In this document: piece after piece, positions 60,105 through 64,000 of the stretch
How positions within the stretch are numbered: position 1 is the first letter of the stretch
How the letters are laid out: each line of letters begins with the position of its first letter
DNA from: Membranipora membranacea
Taxonomy: Eukaryota; Bryozoa; Gymnolaemata; Cheilostomatida; Membraniporidae
DNA length: 64,000 bases
Direction of reading: 5' to 3'
Assembly: GCA_914767715.1 (NCBI GenBank)
Contig: OU612074.1
Span: 10,574,062 to 10,638,061 of the forward strand
Notes under the pieces: model-generated
Told to the model about the DNA's origin: nothing
The model's database searches: none
The model's input: only the letters and a program-made list of their open reading frames with translations
Made by a program: the position numbers and the translations under genes

Positions 60105-60205
60105 TAGGGCCACTAGTGGGAGCAGCGTAGCGTTTGAACCCCGATCTTCTGCAGCAATGTGGGTAGGCAGTGATTCAGCTACTGAGCTCCTTCTACTTCA
60201 AAGCA
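60105..60205 (-). repeat. tRNA-derived SINE-like repeat
   Basis: On the minus strand GGAGCTCAGTAGCTGAATC (box-A-like) is followed by CGGGGTTCAAACGCTACGC (box-B-like). It lies in the intron before exon 4 of the second TLCD4-like copy. Confidence 0.45.
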
Positions 60206-60665
60206 ATCAAATCTTCAGATTTTAGTGCTGTCTTCAATCATGATATTTAATTTCAGATCTGATCATTGATGTGGTGTATTGGAATGAGATGGGAGAGATA
60301 CAATATTTACCCCACCATCTGAATATCATTTTTGGAGCATCATCATACTGGTAAGTTACATCAAACTTGTTGGGTTGCTTATGTTTCGATGGCATTTCTC
60401 TAATGTACATGTGACCTTAGAAGCTCCTGAAATTAGCACGAGATGGTTGGTTATGATTGGTAGCATATCACTGTGTCACAGTGTTGTGGTTCAATCTTTC
60501 CAACCAAATCTGTTAGGGGAATACCACTCATTTTGCTCTCTTCTCCTCTCCATTTTTGTTTCATGTGTAAATCACAGTAATGAAAATGATTAATATACTA
60601 ATAGACATGGTGTTGAGCTCCCACAGCTAGTTCTAGTTTTTGTTTTACTTCTATCACAAGCAAAT

Positions 60666-60885
60666 GGCATGGCGGTGTAGTGGTTAAGACACTACCCATG
60701 CTGCTAATGGAAGTGAGCTCTTCATACATAACCCTAACTTACCCACCCTTACCTTGCATAAGGGTGTGCTAAATAGATGGGCGATATCATGTTTCATATC
60801 TTAATGTAAGAATTTTCTCTTTCGCGCCGAAAGGGGCACTGGATAGCAAATAAAGTGTATATTATTTTTATTATTACCCCAAGTA
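60666..60885 (+). repeat. tRNA-derived SINE-like repeat with AT-rich tail
   Basis: GGCGGTGTAGTGGTTAAGAC is a good box A. A body of about 150 bases leads to a tail ending TATTATTTTTATTATTA, typical of SINE 3' ends. Box B is not clear. Confidence 0.45.
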
Positions 60886-61111
60886 GGAGCGTTATGTATG
60901 ATACTATAACTTTTTACAGAGCTCCGGGTGTCTGAAGATGTTTGGTATGGTGCGTAGTTTGTGTGAAGGTTCCAGCTTGTTTGTCAACTCAAGGTTAGTA
61001 AAATATGAATCGAATGCTAGGTCTCAAAAAATGTTCCTCAATGCAGAAAAGTTTGCTTGTAGGTTGATATTTACGAAAATAACTCTGTCGATCATTTAAC
61101 TTGCAAAAGAT

Positions 61112-61455
61112 GACTGTGGGTGGTCTGATGGTTAAGGGTGCAGACTTGAGATCTTTAAAGTTAAGGTTCAATTCCCGGCTCTGGCAGTCATTTCCGATTT
61201 GGTACTGGCACACCATTCATCCTAGCCAGGTCCTTGAGGAACCGGACTCAAATTACCGGAGGTCCACTGTGTGTTTGCACGCCCCACACACAGTCAAACG
61301 AACCCCCTCTGCCTCTTCCTTATAAAGAGTAGCCTGATTTCCGGCAGGCATGGGTATAGGGTGCGGGATGATTACGATGGGTCCCAGCACCTGTGCCCAA
61401 GAGAGGATAACTTTCTCTGCTTCAAAGATGTTGAATCAAATGAGGTCGATAGGAA
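61112..61455 (+). repeat. tRNA-derived SINE-like repeat
   Basis: GGGTGGTCTGATGGTTAAGG is followed by AAGGTTCAATTCCCGGCTCT, a clear box A and box B pair at tRNA spacing. The unrelated body continues for some 250 bases. It lies in the last intron of the second TLCD4-like copy. Confidence 0.55.
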
Positions 61456-62087
61456 GTAACTAAAATACTAATGGGCTTATCAGATAGTTCGGACCCAGAG
61501 TTATGACAGCCCATTTCAGCACCCTTCACTCCACGACAGCAGAGATGCACCGTAAAGGGGACATAGCACATCCAATCAACCATTATCAAGTCATGCTCCC
61601 CAAAGAGGTTACATGCGATACATTTACATTTCCCCTATGTATTGAGATTTGTAATCTGAATAACTGAGCTCAACATCAATGGTGGTCAATGTACTTTCAA
61701 TGTGTTTCTTACTCAACATCTACTTAATCTCCCTTTTAGGAATGTTCTAAATCATGCGGGCCTTCAGCGGACTCTTCCCTATTACTACACCTCCGTGGCG
61801 ATGGTGATTTCGTTCTTTGTTTTCCGCATACTACCCATACCCGTACTTCTGTACATGCTTATCAGTGCTATGGGTGCTGAAGACTATAGAAGACAAAACC
61901 TCTTTGTACAAGCCTTACCAATTCGGTGCATGCAGTTCTCGATGTTCTGAACTCAATTTGGTTCTACAAGATTGTGCGAAGTGTAAAGAGAATGCTAAGA
62001 ACAGGAGGTAATTGTCACACTGAAAAAAGAGAAAATGGTAACCAAGAGCATAGTGCCAAGAAAACAAAGCAGGAGCAAGTGTATTGA

Positions 62088-63859
62088 TAAGGATTGGTTG
62101 ATTTGAGAATACAATTATTTTATTGTTCACTTCAAAATTTGAAGAAATTTTAACTGTTCATCGTGCATCAGATGCCAAAGGCATTGTGATGATATTGTAC
62201 TATTTGGTTTGTTTGTCTTCAATAGTCCACACACAGCACACTTTCCTAACTTCTTGATTTCAAGTTGTCATTGTTGTTTGTAAAATGAAAGCCAATAATA
62301 TGTCAATCACGTAATTGATTTATGGAATAGTTTGATGGAATCAACGCTGTCATTATCTACCAGTTTAAACATTAGTAGACATACAGCTTCACGTTGTAAG
62401 GCTTTTGTTTTTGTTGAGCTCACAATTATTATTCATCTTGCTACACTTTTATGGGGTTTCATTTGGCATTTATAAGTCAAGATCTACTCTGATGAAACCT
62501 TCATACTTCCATAAATCTAGGTATAAATTATGGGTCTCCCCCCCCCGCTTATTTTACTGAAAATTGAAGATTGAGTGTTTTAAAGTTGAAGAAAAGATTT
62601 AAATGAAAAATCTATAGAAGATTTCCCCATTTCAATTTTCAGTCGAACAACTTAGAGCTATCTATTCAAGTTTGGTCTGTTGGTTTGAACAGACAACTCC
62701 ACACAACAACAAACCAAAACCCATCAGTGTTACCGATTTTGGATCACAGGATCCTGGGTTCTAGCCCTACCAGGTGCATTGTTTGTCTAGAAAAGAATGA
62801 TCACCTTCATTAACTATTAAACTTGCTGGCTCAGTTCTCACATGCATTTAGGTACAGCCGTTTTGTGTCGAGTCCAGTTGTTTTGAAGATTTAAATCTGA
62901 AGATTAGAGGTTTAAAATTGAAGATTGCTCTATTTTCTCTGAAGAAAATGAAGACAGCATTGTGTGCAGGGAGCCCCAATTATCAAAATTAAGTTTTGAC
63001 ATGATGTGCATATTGGCTTATTACAAAACCGTATTAGCAACAATGGCTTGGAGGGTAGTTTTGAATTTGACGATGTATCAGCAAACTGTTGGGAATAATT
63101 TCCTGGAGTCTTGGCTGAGTGACAGTGTGATAAACTACAAATGAAGTACACTTTTTCTATGCCTGAAGGTGTAGCAGTGGTTATTTTTAGATTGATGAAC
63201 ACTAACTTTATATAGCAGTCAACTGTCAACCTGTCAACACAAAAATGTTGGCACTCTAATTCAAATCTTTTCCTCTCCTATATCCAGTTTAGGCTCTTGC
63301 TATGTCACACTGAACTAAAACATTCCTGTTATGTAAAATCTATCCGCAAATCGAAGTAAGTATTGTACAACTCTAAACATCCATCTACGAATCAAGACAC
63401 TGCAGTTTCTCTTTTGTACTACTCCACTTCCCCAGATTTTGGTGGTGGCTGCTTACCCTGAGGTGGTTCATGACCAACTTGTTTCATTGCATCAGATTAA
63501 TTCCCCTGTCAAAATAAAGATGAATAATTATTTTGGTGTAGCAAGTCATCCAAGTAGAAAACGTGATTGATGAGGTTGAATATGGTTGATTAATATAAAA
63601 TGAAATGTAATATTTAGAATATTTTGGACGGTCAGGTCAAAAAGTCACACAAGAGTTTCGTTCAGCACAAGAGTTCGATCTAAAGCTAAAGGTAAGCTAG
63701 AAAAACTCTTAAAACCATAACAGTTTCTCTAGTCTACTATTGTGGGACCCATGCAGTATAATGGTGATTACATGAGCATCAGCATTTTTGGTATAACATT
63801 GAAGAGCAAAACTTGTACTGCTATTTCATCAGTATGCCTGCTTTGCCATTTTAGGTATC
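62088..63859. other. Intergenic, no gene recognised
   Basis: No coding exon was recognised. A short C-run lies at about 62539-62546, and imperfect AAATTGAAGATT-type repeats occur near 62560-62640 and 62880-62945. Confidence 0.5.
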
Positions 63860-63905
63860 ATGCAGAAGATAGTTCTCATAGTTCTACTCTTCATATCAAT
63901 GCTAG
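63860..63905 (+). CDS. Possible signal-peptide exon of a gene running off the window
   Basis: ATG opens MQKIVLIVLLFISML and then meets a good donor (CTAG/GTGAG) at 63906. An acceptor-like TTTTAG lies just before the ATG. A lysine followed by a hydrophobic run is the pattern of a secretory signal peptide, and first exons of secreted proteins often end there. The rest of the gene lies beyond the window, so the call rests on this exon alone. Confidence 0.35.
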
Positions 63906-64000
63906 GTGAGCTTTTAATCATCGTCTTGTTCGACCATATGATAAAAATGAGGACACACCTATTGGTATTAATTATTACTCCTGTTTATAGCTATCATAGT

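Larger units (their letters stand above)
58086..62087 (+). pseudogene. TLCD4-like second copy with in-frame stop and frameshift
   Basis: Exons at 58086-58231, 58586-58708, 59359-59417, 60257-60350, about 60920-60993 and 61740-62087 match the intact copy exon for exon; exons 2, 3 and 5 have identical lengths. In exon 1 the frame from MESAAVLQYRYLI meets TAG at about 58140 where the other copy has Ser, then continues with CTIAMYYLVEEKAKK. In exon 6 one base is missing between Pro and His codons (61921-61928 is 8 bases where the other copy has 9); beyond it the frame matches again down to QVY and the stop. Exon 4 is one base shorter; a shifted exon 5 acceptor at 60921 would restore frame. Restart at the internal methionine after the TAG, or sequencing errors, are alternatives. 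Confidence 0.75.

Overview
The window is nuclear DNA of a multicellular animal, almost certainly a non-vertebrate. Genes are split into many short exons with GT/AG introns, the intergenic and intronic DNA is AT-rich and full of small dispersed repeats, and the recognised families (TEAD, OPA1, GT10 fucosyltransferase, RING/B-box protein, TLC-domain protein) are metazoan. The TEAD and OPA1 proteins are clearly orthologous to vertebrate ones but diverged. I cannot name the phylum from this sequence alone. Most single-frame ORFs here are noise; the real genes had to be assembled from exons by joining splice sites and checking that phases and total lengths close.

Layout: (1) 4038-15176, plus: a six-exon alpha-1,3-fucosyltransferase (436 aa, type II Golgi membrane protein). 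(2) 31657-17979, minus: a complete 22-exon OPA1 gene (963 aa), with a 63-nt in-frame cassette exon. (3) 33623-43196, plus: a ten-exon TEAD/Scalloped transcription factor (476 aa), head-to-head with OPA1. (4) 44527-49215, plus: a seven-exon RING/B-box/coiled-coil/propeller (TRIM-like) E3 ligase candidate (637 aa) with an N-terminal 19-residue tandem repeat; a small unknown ORF lies on the opposite strand immediately upstream. (5) 53180-49989, minus: an intact six-exon TLCD4 (TMEM56)-like gene (283 aa), tail-to-tail with gene 4. (6) 58086-62087, plus: a second TLCD4-like copy, head-to-head with the first, carrying an in-frame stop and a frameshift. (7) At the right edge, a short exon that looks like the signal peptide of another gene.

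The most striking feature is that splice sites repeatedly sit inside tandem repeats. The exon-3 donor of TEAD lies in a 30-bp repeat that supplies a ladder of donors, all in the same phase, which could insert 10-residue steps into the linker behind the TEA domain. The exon-6 acceptor of the fucosyltransferase is triplicated at 31/32-bp spacing, and its exon-2 acceptor region is duplicated. Other structural findings are a perfect 100-bp palindrome in an intron, several families of small palindromic MITE-like elements, and tRNA-derived SINE-like repeats. No prokaryotic features, CRISPR array or viral genes were seen. The genes share no evident pathway; this is ordinary animal gene order.
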